Positions 1-8,630 of a stretch of 64,000 nucleotides of DNA are shown piece after piece; the stretch's first letter is position 1, and every line of letters begins with the position of its first letter. The notes beneath the pieces are model-generated. The model saw only the letters and a list, made by a program, of their open reading frames with translations, searched no databases and was not told the origin of the DNA. Where the stretch lies: contig NZ_JBBIAB010000006.1 in NCBI RefSeq assembly GCF_039634785.1, positions 186,001 through 250,000 on the forward strand, in the 5' to 3' direction. The position numbers were made by a program, and so were the translations under genes. The DNA comes from Tistrella mobilis (lineage in GTDB: Bacteria > Pseudomonadota > Alphaproteobacteria > Tistrellales > Tistrellaceae).

Positions 1-606
1 CCGGCGCTCGGCGACCCGGGTTGCCGCCACCTGGGCCAGCAGGTCGCCCTCGCGTTCGGCGGCGCCGCGGACATTGGCCAGGATCAGGCCGATCTTCTCG
101 TGGTCGGGCTGGTCGCCGGCGAAGATCCGGGTCGGCGGGATCCGCATGCCTTCCATCCAGGCATCGGTGGCGGCGGCGTAATAGCTGCCGGGCGCCGCCC
201 CGCCGATATCGGCCCAATGGGCAAGCTGAACCGAGAAGGCGAGCAGACGATCGCCGGCGAAGACCGGGCGGATCACCTTGACGTCGGGCAGATGGTTGCC
301 GCCGACATCGGGCAGGTTGAGGATCCAGACATCGCCGGGCGCCAGACGTTCGGCCGGCACCCTGTCCAGGAAGGCGCGGATGGTGAAGGCCATCACGCCC
401 AGATGCACCGGCACGTCATGGCCCTGGGCGATCAGCCCGCCTTCGTGGTCGGTCAGGGCCGAGGACAGGTCCCCCGCCTCGCGCAGCAGCGGCGACCGGG
501 CCGAGCGCATCACCACCAGCGACATCTCCTCGGCGGCCGAGGTGAGGGCGTTGCGGATGATCTCGACGACGAAGGGATCGACGGTGGTGGGGAGATCGGT
601 GCTCAT
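1..606 (-). CDS. hyuB: Hydantoinase/oxoprolinase subunit B (HyuB), N-terminal part only
   Basis: Partial gene. It starts at 606 and runs off the left edge, so only about 202 N-terminal residues are visible. They match the hydantoinase B/oxoprolinase B family: the opening DPFVVEIIRNAL, then MRSARSPLLREAGDLS and the GHDVPVHLG stretch. With HyuA the family opens lactam or hydantoin rings using ATP in the cytoplasm. The start codon lies 4 bp after the hyuA stop, so the two are one transcription unit. Substrate cannot be told from sequence. Confidence 0.9.
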   Translation of the reverse strand, partial: MSTDLPTTVDPFVVEIIRNALTSAAEEMSLVVMRSARSPLLREAGDLSSALTDHEGGLIAQGHDVPVHLGVMAFTIRAFLDRVPAERLAPGDVWILNLPDVGGNHLPDVKVIRPVFAGDRLLAFSVQLAHWADIGGAAPGSYYAAATDAWMEGMRIPPTRIFAGDQPDHEKIGLILANVRGAAEREGDLLAQVAATRVAERR

Positions 607-610
607 GGGC

Positions 611-2647
611 TCAGCTCCCGGTCGCAAGGCGGATGTGCAGATGGCCGAACCGGTCGGTCCAGGCGGTGGCGCCGGGTTCGACCACCACGGTCGAGACCGC
701 ATCCTCGATGATCGCCGGGCCTTGGACCTTCAGATCGACGGGCAGGCGGTCGCGGTCGATGCGCGGCGTGTCGACCGGGCCGGTGCCGTCGAACCAGCAG
801 GTGTTGCGGGAATTGACCGGCAGGTCTGCCCCGGACCCGGCGGCGGTCACCGGGGCGGCGGCGATCCGGGTCGCCGGCACCGAGGCGCGCACGCGGATGG
901 ATTCCACCTCCCAGGGCTCGTCGGTGGCATAGCCGTAGAGCCGGAGATGGGCCTGATGGAAGGCGCGGGTGATGTCGTCCGCCGCCCGCATGCCGGCGAC
1001 CGGCACCTCGACCGCGTCGGACTGGCCGACATAGCGCAGCAGGGCGGTTTCGGCGGCGGTGATCAGCCCGGCGTCGATCCCGGCCTCGACCAGCGGCTCG
1101 GCCGCCTGGGCGCGGAGTTCGGCGAGCGCCGCATCGAAACGGTCTTCCGACCAGTCGCTGCGTTTCAGGCGCACGGTGCGCTGAAGCGTGAAGGAGGGCT
1201 CGGCCGAAATGCAGCCATAGGCCGAGAAGCCGCCCGAGACGCCCGGCACCAGGATGCTGTCGATGCCGACCTCGCGGGCGAGGCCGCAGGCATGCATCGG
1301 GCCGGCGCCGCCGAAGGCGATCAGCGTGCAGCCGCGGATGTCGACACCGCGTTCCACCGTCACCCGGCGGAGCGCCCGGGCCATGACCGCATTGGCGACC
1401 TGGACCACGCCGAGGGCCGTGCCGTGGGTGTCGCGGCCCAGCGCCTCGCCGATCGGCGCCAGCACCTTCGCCGCCGCGTCGAGATCGAGCCGGATGGAGC
1501 CGCCCAGAACCCGGTCGGGATCCAGATAGCCCAGGATGGCATTGGCATCGGTGATGGTGGGCCGGGCACCGCCGCGGGCATAGACCGCGGGGCCCGGATC
1601 GGCACCGGCGCTGTCGGGGCCGATGGTCAGCCCGCCATGGGCGGCGCGCACGATCGAGCCGCCGCCGGCACCGATCGATTCGATCGCGACCATCGGCTGG
1701 CGCACCGGCCGGCCGGCGAGCCGGCGGTTGCTCGCGATCTCGACCACGCCGTCGACGATCAGCGAGACATCGGTGGTGGTGCCGCCCATGTCGAAGGCGA
1801 GGGCATGGGAGATGCCGGCTTCGGCCGCGGCCCCCGCGGCAGCGGCCGCCCCCGCTGCGGGACCCGACATCGCGAGCGAGAGCGGCCGTGCCCGCGCGGC
1901 GGCCAGAGAGGTCATGCCGCCCGCGGAGTGGAAGAGATGGACATGGGTGCCCGCCGGCACATGGCCGGCCAGCCGCTCGACATAGGTGGAGGCGAGCGGC
2001 ATGACGCCCGCATTCAGCACCGTGGTCAGCGTGCGTTCATATTCGCGCGCCTCGGGGCTGACCTCGTGCGACAGCGAGACATGGGGCATGGCCTCGCGCA
2101 GCTTCGCGCCCAGCCTCGCCTCGTGGGCGGGTTCGGCATAGGCATGGAGCAGGGCGACCGCCACGGCGCCGGCGCCGCTGGCCCGGACTTTGGCGACCAG
2201 GCGCTCGATCTCGGCATCGGTGGGCTCGACCACCACCCGGCCCTGGGCATCGACGCGCTCGTCGAAGCCGAAACAGCAATCCTGGGGCACGTCGGGCGCC
2301 AGCCGTGGTGGGGTGGCCAGGTCGTAGAGGGTCTGGCGGCTCTGCCGGGCGATCGCCAGCACGTCCTCGAAGCCGCGGGTGGTGACGAGTGCCACGGGTG
2401 CGGTCTTGCCCTCGACCAGGGCGTTGGTGACCATGGTCGTGCCGTGGACGAGTTCCGACACGTCCGCCCAGCCGAGGCCCACGGCGTCCAGTGCCGCGAC
2501 CAGGCCGCTCAACGGGGCGGAGGGGACGGTCGGGACCTTGGCCAGGCGGCGCTCGCCGCCGGCGGTGTCGATGGCGACGACATCGGTGAAGGTCCCGCCG
2601 ATATCGATGCCGACCCGCCAGCGGCGCGGGTTCGCGGAGTTGGTCAT
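611..2647 (-). CDS. hyuA: Hydantoinase/oxoprolinase subunit A (HyuA)
   Basis: A 678-residue ATP-dependent hydantoinase/5-oxoprolinase A subunit. The N-terminus has the actin/ASKHA-type nucleotide motif GIDIGGTFTDVVAID, followed by VHGTTMVTNALVEGK, and a second glycine-rich motif AFDMGGTTTDVSLI and IGAGGGSIV mid-protein. Length is usual for the family. I chose the ATG at 2647 because GGGAA lies 6 nt upstream. An in-frame ATG at 2665 overlaps the aminotransferase stop as ATGA and is the alternative, adding six residues. It works with HyuB and probably acts on a cyclic amide brought in or produced by the neighbouring importer and aminotransferase. Confidence 0.93.
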   Translation of the reverse strand: MTNSANPRRWRVGIDIGGTFTDVVAIDTAGGERRLAKVPTVPSAPLSGLVAALDAVGLGWADVSELVHGTTMVTNALVEGKTAPVALVTTRGFEDVLAIARQSRQTLYDLATPPRLAPDVPQDCCFGFDERVDAQGRVVVEPTDAEIERLVAKVRASGAGAVAVALLHAYAEPAHEARLGAKLREAMPHVSLSHEVSPEAREYERTLTTVLNAGVMPLASTYVERLAGHVPAGTHVHLFHSAGGMTSLAAARARPLSLAMSGPAAGAAAAAGAAAEAGISHALAFDMGGTTTDVSLIVDGVVEIASNRRLAGRPVRQPMVAIESIGAGGGSIVRAAHGGLTIGPDSAGADPGPAVYARGGARPTITDANAILGYLDPDRVLGGSIRLDLDAAAKVLAPIGEALGRDTHGTALGVVQVANAVMARALRRVTVERGVDIRGCTLIAFGGAGPMHACGLAREVGIDSILVPGVSGGFSAYGCISAEPSFTLQRTVRLKRSDWSEDRFDAALAELRAQAAEPLVEAGIDAGLITAAETALLRYVGQSDAVEVPVAGMRAADDITRAFHQAHLRLYGYATDEPWEVESIRVRASVPATRIAAAPVTAAGSGADLPVNSRNTCWFDGTGPVDTPRIDRDRLPVDLKVQGPAIIEDAVSTVVVEPGATAWTDRFGHLHIRLATGS

Positions 2648-2661
2648 GATCGTTCCCGAAG

Positions 2662-4017
2662 TCATGCGGCGCGGGCCTGGGCAAGGACGGTGTCGAGGGT
2701 GCGGGCGAGCTTGTCCACGATCTCGGCCAGTTCCTCGCGGCTGGCGGTGAAGGGCGGTGCCAGCAGCACGTGATCGCCACGGATGCCGTCGGCGGTGCCG
2801 GGCGAGGGGTAGCAGATCAGGCCGTTCTCGAAGGCCGTCTCGGCCACCCGGGCGGCGAGGCCCAGTTCGGGGGCGAAGGGGGTTTTGCTCTCGCGATCGG
2901 CGACCAGTTCGATGGCGCGGAAGAAGCCCCGGCCGCGGATGTCGCCGACGAAGGGGTTCTGGCCGAAGCTCGCCGTCAGCATGTCGTGCAGCGCCAGGCC
3001 GTCGATCCGGCATTTCTCGACCAGATCGTCGCGGCGGATCACGGTCTGCACGGCGAGCGAGGCGGCGCAGGCGAGCGTGTGGCCGGAATAGGTGTGGACG
3101 CTGGCGACACGGCCGTCAGCGGCGATGATGTCCTGATAGACCTGCTCGGAATAGATCGCGGCACCGATCGGCATGTAGCCGCCGCCCAGCCCCTTGGCGA
3201 TGGTCATGATGTCGGGCTCGACCCCGTCCACCGCCAGCGCGCGCCAGGCCTCGCAGCGGCCGACGCCGCACATCACCTCGTCCGAGACCATCAGCACGCC
3301 ATAGCGGTCGCAGATCTCGCGCATCCGCCGTGCATAGCCGGCAGGCGCGGGCACGGCGCCGCCGGCGGCCCCCACCACCGGCTCGAAGAAGAAGGCGGCG
3401 ACGGTCTCGGGCCCCGCGGCGAGCAGCGCCTGTTCGAATTCGGCGGCCAGCGCCTCGGCCAGCGCTTCCGGGCCGCGCCCCGTGGTGGCGATCGGCCGGT
3501 AATCGTTGGCGGCCGAGACGTGGATCACGTCGAGCAGCGCCTTTTCGTAAGGCGCGCGGCGGGCGGGATGGCCCGACAGCGACAGCGTGCCGATGGTGTA
3601 GCCGTGCCAGGACTGGTTGCGGGCCACGAAACGGGTGCGGTCGGCGAAGCCGCGGGCGCGCTGAACCTGCAACGCCAGCTTCATCGCGGTCTCGTTGGCT
3701 TCCGACCCGCCCGAGACATAGGAGACGCGGGTCAGGTTGCCGCCCGCCTGTTCCACCAGCAGCTCCGACAGCGCGTCGATCGCATCGGTGGTGAAGGTGG
3801 TGGTGTAGCCGAATTCCAGCGCCTCCAGCTGGCCGCGCATCGCTGCCAGAACCTCGGGATGCGAATGGCCCAGGCAGAACAGCGCCGGCCCGCCCGAGCC
3901 GTCGATATACCGACGGCCGGCGGCATCGTAGAGATACACGCCCTCGCCTTTCAGCGCCTTGGGCAGGATCTGGGTCGGGGCATGCTGGTTGACCCAGCGA
4001 TGGGGGCGTCCGGACAT
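2662..4017 (-). CDS. Class III PLP-dependent aminotransferase
   Basis: A 451-residue omega-type aminotransferase of fold type I, cytosolic. The PLP site is visible as MVSDEVMCGVGR (Asp246) and TIAKGLGGGYMP (Lys275, Schiff base); VSGGSEANETAMK forms the phosphate cup. The start at 4017 has AGGTGG about 5 nt upstream. It is the first gene after a promoter at 4050-4077 that carries the island's TTTGATCAAA palindrome, and it is coupled to hyuA. Next to a BKACE gene it plausibly turns an omega- or beta-amino acid into an aldehyde or keto acid. The amino donor and substrate cannot be told from sequence. Confidence 0.92.
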   Translation of the reverse strand: MSGRPHRWVNQHAPTQILPKALKGEGVYLYDAAGRRYIDGSGGPALFCLGHSHPEVLAAMRGQLEALEFGYTTTFTTDAIDALSELLVEQAGGNLTRVSYVSGGSEANETAMKLALQVQRARGFADRTRFVARNQSWHGYTIGTLSLSGHPARRAPYEKALLDVIHVSAANDYRPIATTGRGPEALAEALAAEFEQALLAAGPETVAAFFFEPVVGAAGGAVPAPAGYARRMREICDRYGVLMVSDEVMCGVGRCEAWRALAVDGVEPDIMTIAKGLGGGYMPIGAAIYSEQVYQDIIAADGRVASVHTYSGHTLACAASLAVQTVIRRDDLVEKCRIDGLALHDMLTASFGQNPFVGDIRGRGFFRAIELVADRESKTPFAPELGLAARVAETAFENGLICYPSPGTADGIRGDHVLLAPPFTASREELAEIVDKLARTLDTVLAQARAA

Positions 4018-4040
4018 CAGGCCACCTCGTATCTTCGATC

Positions 4041-4077
4041 TTTGATCAAACTTTACGCGCATGCCGACGCCTGTCAA
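4041..4077 (-). promoter_or_regulatory. Promoter with TTTGATCAAA operator, aminotransferase-hyuAB
   Basis: On the minus strand TTGACA (4077-4072), a 16-bp spacer and TAAAGT (4055-4050) form a sigma-70-like promoter. The perfect palindrome TTTGATCAAA (4041-4050) overlaps the -10 edge and the expected start point, as a repressor site would. The same palindrome is at the BKACE promoter. The adjacent GntR/FCD protein is the obvious candidate to bind it (inference). Confidence 0.65.
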
Positions 4078-4171
4078 GCGGCGCCGGCCGGAGGGGGAGC
4101 CGGCACCCCGTCAGAGGCACCGGGGCCGGACGGCGCAGCAGCGCCCGCCCGGCGAGGGGCAGACGAACCGG

Positions 4172-4900
4172 CTATTCGTCGTCGACAGGATCAAGCGCCG
4201 GTTCAGGCTCGACATCGGTGAAGGCTGCGGGATTGACCTCCTGGATGACCTCGGCGGCCTCCATCAGGTCCATGCGGATGGCGTTGGCCGCCGCGACCGG
4301 ATCGTGGGCGCGCAACGCCGCGATCGCCTCGCCATGATTGACCTCGGTCGCTTTCACGCCGCTCTGGTTGTAGCTCAGCCGGATGAACGGCCCCATCTTC
4401 AGCCACAGCATGCGGATGTGCTGCATCAGCACGTCCGAGTTCGAGGCCTTGTAGATGGTGAAGTGGAAATCCTGGTTGAGCGCGAAATAGGTCTCGGCGT
4501 CGTTCTCCGCCAGCGCCGCCGCCATGCCGTCGGACAGCTCCTGCAGGCGGTCGCACTGGGCATCGGTGAAATGAGGGGTGGCCAGTTCGGTCGCATGGCC
4601 TTCCAGCAGCAGGCGGATGCCCAGGATCTGCCGGAAGCGCTCGTGGGTCATGACCGGCACCTTGACCATGCGGTTGGGCAGCATTTCCAGCGCGCCTTCC
4701 GCGACCAGCTGGCGCAGCGCCTCGCGCACCGGCATGGCGCTGACATTCAGCGCCTCGGCCAGTGCGATGATGCCCAGATGCTGGCCCGGCAGAAACCGCC
4801 CGGCCATGATCGCCTCGCGCAGCCGCGTGTAGATCTGGTCGCGCAGGGTCGTCTTCATGGGCCGGTCGATGCCTGCCAGATCCAGCAGATTTTGCGTCAC
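4172..4900 (-). CDS. GntR-family (FCD domain) transcriptional regulator
   Basis: A 242-residue regulator. Residues about 14-80 are the GntR winged helix (LRDQIYTRLREAIMAGRFLPG, ALNVSAMPVREALRQLVAEG). The rest is an all-helical FCD ligand domain with NQDFHFTIY and VNHGEAIAAL, which supply the family's metal/ligand-binding Asp and His residues. It lies between the aminotransferase and the ABC importer on the same strand. FCD regulators usually repress catabolic operons and are released by a pathway metabolite, so I infer control of the two TTTGATCAAA promoters. The tail is acidic (EPEPALDPVDDE). Confidence 0.92.
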   Translation of the reverse strand: MTQNLLDLAGIDRPMKTTLRDQIYTRLREAIMAGRFLPGQHLGIIALAEALNVSAMPVREALRQLVAEGALEMLPNRMVKVPVMTHERFRQILGIRLLLEGHATELATPHFTDAQCDRLQELSDGMAAALAENDAETYFALNQDFHFTIYKASNSDVLMQHIRMLWLKMGPFIRLSYNQSGVKATEVNHGEAIAALRAHDPVAAANAIRMDLMEAAEVIQEVNPAAFTDVEPEPALDPVDDE

Positions 4901-4968
4901 GTGCGTCTCCTTGGCCCCTGGTCCTCAAGTCTTCTGCCCGGCGGCCCGATCGTCGGGTGTTGCCGACA

Positions 4969-6690
4969 TCAGGCCGCATCGGGTTCAAAATGCGGGATCG
5001 CCGCGATCAGCTCCGCCGTGTAGGGGTGGGCCGGGCGGTCGAAGACGGCGGCACTTTCCCCCGCTTCCACCACCTGGCCGCGCCGGAGCACCACCACCGT
5101 CTCGCACAACATCCGCACCACATTCAGATCGTGGCTGACGAAGAGATAGGTCAAGCCGGTTTCGCGTCGAAGGCGATCCAGCAAACCCAATACCACCGCC
5201 TGAACCGACACGTCGAGTGCGGCGGTCGGCTCGTCCAGGATCAGCAGCCGCGGCTCCACCGCGATCGCGCGGGCGATGCCGACCCGCGCCTTCTGGCCGC
5301 CCGACAGCTGATGGGGGAAGCGGTCGAGCAGCTCGCGCGGCAGGCCGACCCGATCGGCCAGATCCTCCGCCCGCGCTCTCAGGCTGCGGGCGCCCTGCGG
5401 GCCGCCCAGCCGGCGCAGCGGGTCGACGATGCTGTCGAAGGCGGTGAAGCGCGGGTTCAGGCTCTCGGTCGGGTCCTGAAACACGATCTGGATGTCGCGC
5501 CGCAGCCGGTGGCGGTGGAACACCGCGGCCGGCACCCGGGAGATGTCCTCGCCATCGAACAGGATCTCGCCCGCGGTGGCATCGACCAGCCGGCAGACCA
5601 TGCGCGAGATGGTGGTCTTGCCCGATCCGCTCTCGCCCACCAGCCCCAGCGCCTGCCCGGCATTCAGGCGGAAGGCGACGTCGTCGACGGCGTTCACGTC
5701 GCCGAACCGCTTGATCAGGCCGCGCAGTTCCAGAAGCGGTGTCGCCGGGCTGGCGGTCGCCGGTGCCCGGTGTGCCGCTTCGGCCGGCCTGGTGGCGAGG
5801 GAAGCGGCTTCGGGGGCCGCCGCCACCAGATCGTCGAGTGTGGACTCACGCCGTGGCGTCGCGGCGACCAGACGGCGGGTATAGGGGTGCTGCGGCCGGG
5901 CGAACAGCTCGGCAGAGGGTGCCGCCTCGACCAGCAGGCCGCGTTCCATCACCGCAATCCGGTCGCAATAGGCGGCGGCCAGGCCCAGATCATGGGTGAT
6001 CAGCATCATCGACATGCCCCGCTCGCGGGTCAGCGTCGCCACCAGATCCATCACGGTCTTCTGGGTGGTGACATCCAGCCCGGTGGTCGGTTCGTCGGCG
6101 ATCAGCAGATCCGGGTGGCAGGCAAGGGCCAGCGCGATCATCACCCGCTGGCACATGCCGCCCGACAGCTCGTGCGGATAGGCCTCCAGCCGCTTCGCCG
6201 GATCGTTGATGCGGACCTGATCGAGCAGTTCCACCGCCTTGGCCCGCGCCCGCCGGCCGGTCAGCCCCTCATGGGCCATCAGCACATCGGCCAGCTGGTC
6301 GCCCACCTTGCGGATCGGGTTCAGCGCCGCGCGCGGGTTCTGGAAGATCATCGAGATCGCACCGCCGCGAAGCCGCTTCATGGTCGACCGCGAGGCGCCG
6401 ACCAGATCCCGGCCGCGATAGAGGATGCGGCCGCCATCGATCCGGCCCGCCCGGTCGAGCAGGCCGGTGATCGCATAGGCGGTGACCGACTTGCCGGATC
6501 CGCTTTCCCCCACCACGCCCAGCGCCTGGCCGGGGGCGATGTCAAACGAGATGCCGCGGATCGCCTCCACCCGGCCGCGGCGGGTGGAAAAGCCGACCTT
6601 CAGATCCTGAACCGAGAGCAGGGGCTCTGCGGCATCGGCGCCGGTGTTGCGGGCAAGGGTCCGGGTCATCGTTGCGTGATCCACCATCAT
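4969..6690 (-). CDS. Oligopeptide-type ABC transporter, fused double ATPase (DppD-DppF)
   Basis: A 573-residue fusion of two peptide-importer ATPases. The first half has Walker [13 protein letters not shown], signature [12 protein letters not shown] and Walker [13 protein letters not shown]. The second half has [26 protein letters not shown] and [12 protein letters not shown], with the OppF-type PHFEPD tail. A linker rich in Ala/Pro joins them near residue 275. The start at 6690 overlaps the dppC stop as ATGA; the Met at 6669 is another possible start. Both nucleotide sites look intact. It energises uptake through the DppB/DppC channel. Confidence 0.93.
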   Translation of the reverse strand: MMVDHATMTRTLARNTGADAAEPLLSVQDLKVGFSTRRGRVEAIRGISFDIAPGQALGVVGESGSGKSVTAYAITGLLDRAGRIDGGRILYRGRDLVGASRSTMKRLRGGAISMIFQNPRAALNPIRKVGDQLADVLMAHEGLTGRRARAKAVELLDQVRINDPAKRLEAYPHELSGGMCQRVMIALALACHPDLLIADEPTTGLDVTTQKTVMDLVATLTRERGMSMMLITHDLGLAAAYCDRIAVMERGLLVEAAPSAELFARPQHPYTRRLVAATPRRESTLDDLVAAAPEAASLATRPAEAAHRAPATASPATPLLELRGLIKRFGDVNAVDDVAFRLNAGQALGLVGESGSGKTTISRMVCRLVDATAGEILFDGEDISRVPAAVFHRHRLRRDIQIVFQDPTESLNPRFTAFDSIVDPLRRLGGPQGARSLRARAEDLADRVGLPRELLDRFPHQLSGGQKARVGIARAIAVEPRLLILDEPTAALDVSVQAVVLGLLDRLRRETGLTYLFVSHDLNVVRMLCETVVVLRRGQVVEAGESAAVFDRPAHPYTAELIAAIPHFEPDAA

Positions 6691-7535
6691 GTCCGCATCC
6701 TGGGGTCGAGCATGTCGCGCAGGCCATCGCCGAGCAGGTTGAAGCACAGCACGGTCGCGACCAGGGCGAGGCCGGGGAAGGCCACGGTCCACCAATAGCC
6801 GGTGGTGATGAAGCGGGCGCCTTCGGCGACCATGATCCCCCATTCGGGGGTCGGCGGCTGCACACCCAGGCCGATGAAGGAGAGGCCGGCGGCGTTCAGG
6901 ATCGACCAGCCCAGATTGAGCGAGATCTGCACCATCATCGCCGGCATCACATTGGGCAGCAGGAAGCGGAACAGCACCGCCGCCTTGCCGTTGCCCGAGG
7001 CGCGTGCCGCCTCCACCCAGCCCAGATCGCGGCGGACATTCACCTCGGCGCGGGCGAAGCGGATGTAGAAGGGCAGGTTGATGATCGCGGTCGCATAGAC
7101 CACGTTCTCGACCCGGTTGCCCAGGGCCGCGACCAGCGCCATGGCCAGCACGAAAAGCGGGAAGGCCATGACCACGTCGACCGCCCGGCCGGTGACCTTG
7201 TCGAAGCGGCCGCCCAGATAGCCGGCCGCCCCGCCGATGGCGGTGCCGATGGCGAAGGACAGGATCACCGCCGCGACCGCGATGCCGAGATCGAGCCGGG
7301 TCGCCACCAGCACGCGGCTGAAGATGTCGCGGCCGAGCCGGTCGGTGCCGAACCAGTGCTCCGCCGAAGGCGGCGTCAGGGCGTTGGCGACGTTGGAGGT
7401 GAGCGGATCATGCGGCGCGATCGCCGGGCCCAGGATCGCGATCACCACCAGCAGCAGGGTGACCAGGGCGGCGCCGGCGGTGACCGCATTGCCGCGCAGC
7501 ACCCAGCCCACATGTTTCAGCGTTGCCGTGCTCAT
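6687..7535 (-). CDS. ABC transporter permease (DppC-like)
   Basis: A 282-residue inner-membrane permease with about six membrane segments. It has the cytoplasmic EAA-type loop (WVEAARASGNGKAAVLFRF, then LPN) that docks on the ATPase, the DppC-type N-terminal OppC_N region (GPAIAPHDPL) and the EHWFGTDRLGRDIFSRV signature of the OppC/DppC branch. It is translationally coupled by 4-bp ATGA overlaps to dppB before it and to the fused ATPase after it. Confidence 0.93.
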   Translation of the reverse strand: MSTATLKHVGWVLRGNAVTAGAALVTLLLVVIAILGPAIAPHDPLTSNVANALTPPSAEHWFGTDRLGRDIFSRVLVATRLDLGIAVAAVILSFAIGTAIGGAAGYLGGRFDKVTGRAVDVVMAFPLFVLAMALVAALGNRVENVVYATAIINLPFYIRFARAEVNVRRDLGWVEAARASGNGKAAVLFRFLLPNVMPAMMVQISLNLGWSILNAAGLSFIGLGVQPPTPEWGIMVAEGARFITTGYWWTVAFPGLALVATVLCFNLLGDGLRDMLDPRMRT

Positions 7536-8554
7536 TCGATCACCACCCGCGGATCGGCGATCCCATAGGCGAGATCGACCATCAGATTGACCACCACGAA
7601 GATGCCGGCCATCAGCAGGACGAAGCCCTGCACCGGGGCATAATCCGAGGCGAGCAGCGCATCCAGCGTGTAGGAACCGACGCCCGGCCAGGAGAAGACC
7701 TTCTCCACCAGCACATTGGCGCCGAGCATGGTGGAGAACATGATGCCGGTGGTTGTCAGCACCGGCAGAATGGCGTTGCGGAGCGCATAGACATTGACCA
7801 CCTTCCAGCCCGGCAGGCCGAGCGAGCGGGCGGTGCGGACGAAATCCCCGCCCAGCGCCGCCAGCATCGAGGCGCGGGTCATGCGGGCCAGGGGCGCCAG
7901 CACGAACAGGGCCATGGTGATCGCCGGCAGCATCAGCTGGCCGAGGGCGGCCTGGAAGACCTCCAGGTCGCCGGCGAGCAGCGCGTCGATCAGCAGGAAG
8001 CCGGTCACCGGCGGCGGCGCGATCAGGAAGACGTCGATCCGGCCGGTGGGGTCGGGCGCCCAGCCCAGCAGATAGTAGAAGACGAAGATCAGCAGCAGGC
8101 CCGAAACGAAGGTCGGCATCGCCACACCGGCGGTGCAGACCACGCGGACCACATGGTCGAGCACCGAGCCGGGCATCAGCGCCGCCAGGATGCCGAGCGG
8201 CAAAGCGGTCGCGAGCGCCAGCACAAGGGCGACCACGGTGAGTTCGAGCGAGGCGGGCAGGCGTTCGGCCAGATCGTCCAGCACCGGCCGGCCGGTGGTC
8301 ATCGAGGTGCCGAGATCGCCGGTCGCGACATCGCCCAGATAGAGGATCAGCTGTTCGGGCAGCGAGCGGTCGAGGCCCAGCTTCTCGCGCATCGCCTGGA
8401 TTTCGGCCTCGCCGGAATTCGGACCAGAGGCGAAGAAGACGGCCGGGTCGCCGGGCAGAAGCCGCATCAGCACGAAGGTGAAGACCAGCACGCCCAGCAG
8501 CACCGGCAGGGCGGCGGCCAACCGTCGGGCGGACCGGTATGCGATCGAGCGCAT
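7532..8554 (-). CDS. ABC transporter permease (DppB-like)
   Basis: A 340-residue inner-membrane permease of the OppB/DppB branch. It has the N-terminal LLGVLVFTFVLMRLLPGDPA motif, a YLGDVATGDLGTS periplasmic segment and the EAA-type loop FVRTARSLGLPGWKVV. Start at 8554 with an AAAGGA-type ribosome site. It heterodimerises with the DppC-like protein. A strong hairpin separates it from the upstream binding-protein gene, probably lowering permease expression relative to that protein. Confidence 0.93.
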   Translation of the reverse strand: MRSIAYRSARRLAAALPVLLGVLVFTFVLMRLLPGDPAVFFASGPNSGEAEIQAMREKLGLDRSLPEQLILYLGDVATGDLGTSMTTGRPVLDDLAERLPASLELTVVALVLALATALPLGILAALMPGSVLDHVVRVVCTAGVAMPTFVSGLLLIFVFYYLLGWAPDPTGRIDVFLIAPPPVTGFLLIDALLAGDLEVFQAALGQLMLPAITMALFVLAPLARMTRASMLAALGGDFVRTARSLGLPGWKVVNVYALRNAILPVLTTTGIMFSTMLGANVLVEKVFSWPGVGSYTLDALLASDYAPVQGFVLLMAGIFVVVNLMVDLAYGIADPRVVIE

Positions 8555-8583
8555 GGGGGGCGTCCTTTCCCTGAGGCGGGTGG

Positions 8584-8623
8584 CTGCCCCGTGGCCCGGG
8601 CGATGGCCCGGGCCACGGGGCAG
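8584..8623 (-). terminator. Perfect 18-bp hairpin between dppA and dppB (attenuator)
   Basis: CTGCCCCGTGGCCCGGGC (8584-8601) is followed by loop GATG and its exact reverse complement (8606-8623). No T-run follows on the minus strand, so this is more likely an mRNA-stabilising or partly attenuating hairpin than a full terminator. Such stems are common behind abundant binding-protein genes. Confidence 0.75.
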
Positions 8624-8630
8624 GGCGGCG

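Noticed and set aside
278-2773. Long open frame on the plus strand opposite hyuA
   Set aside because: The frame is Gly/Asp/Arg-rich, has no domain and mirrors the codon pattern of hyuA; the minus strand has clear family motifs. It is a GC-rich antisense shadow.
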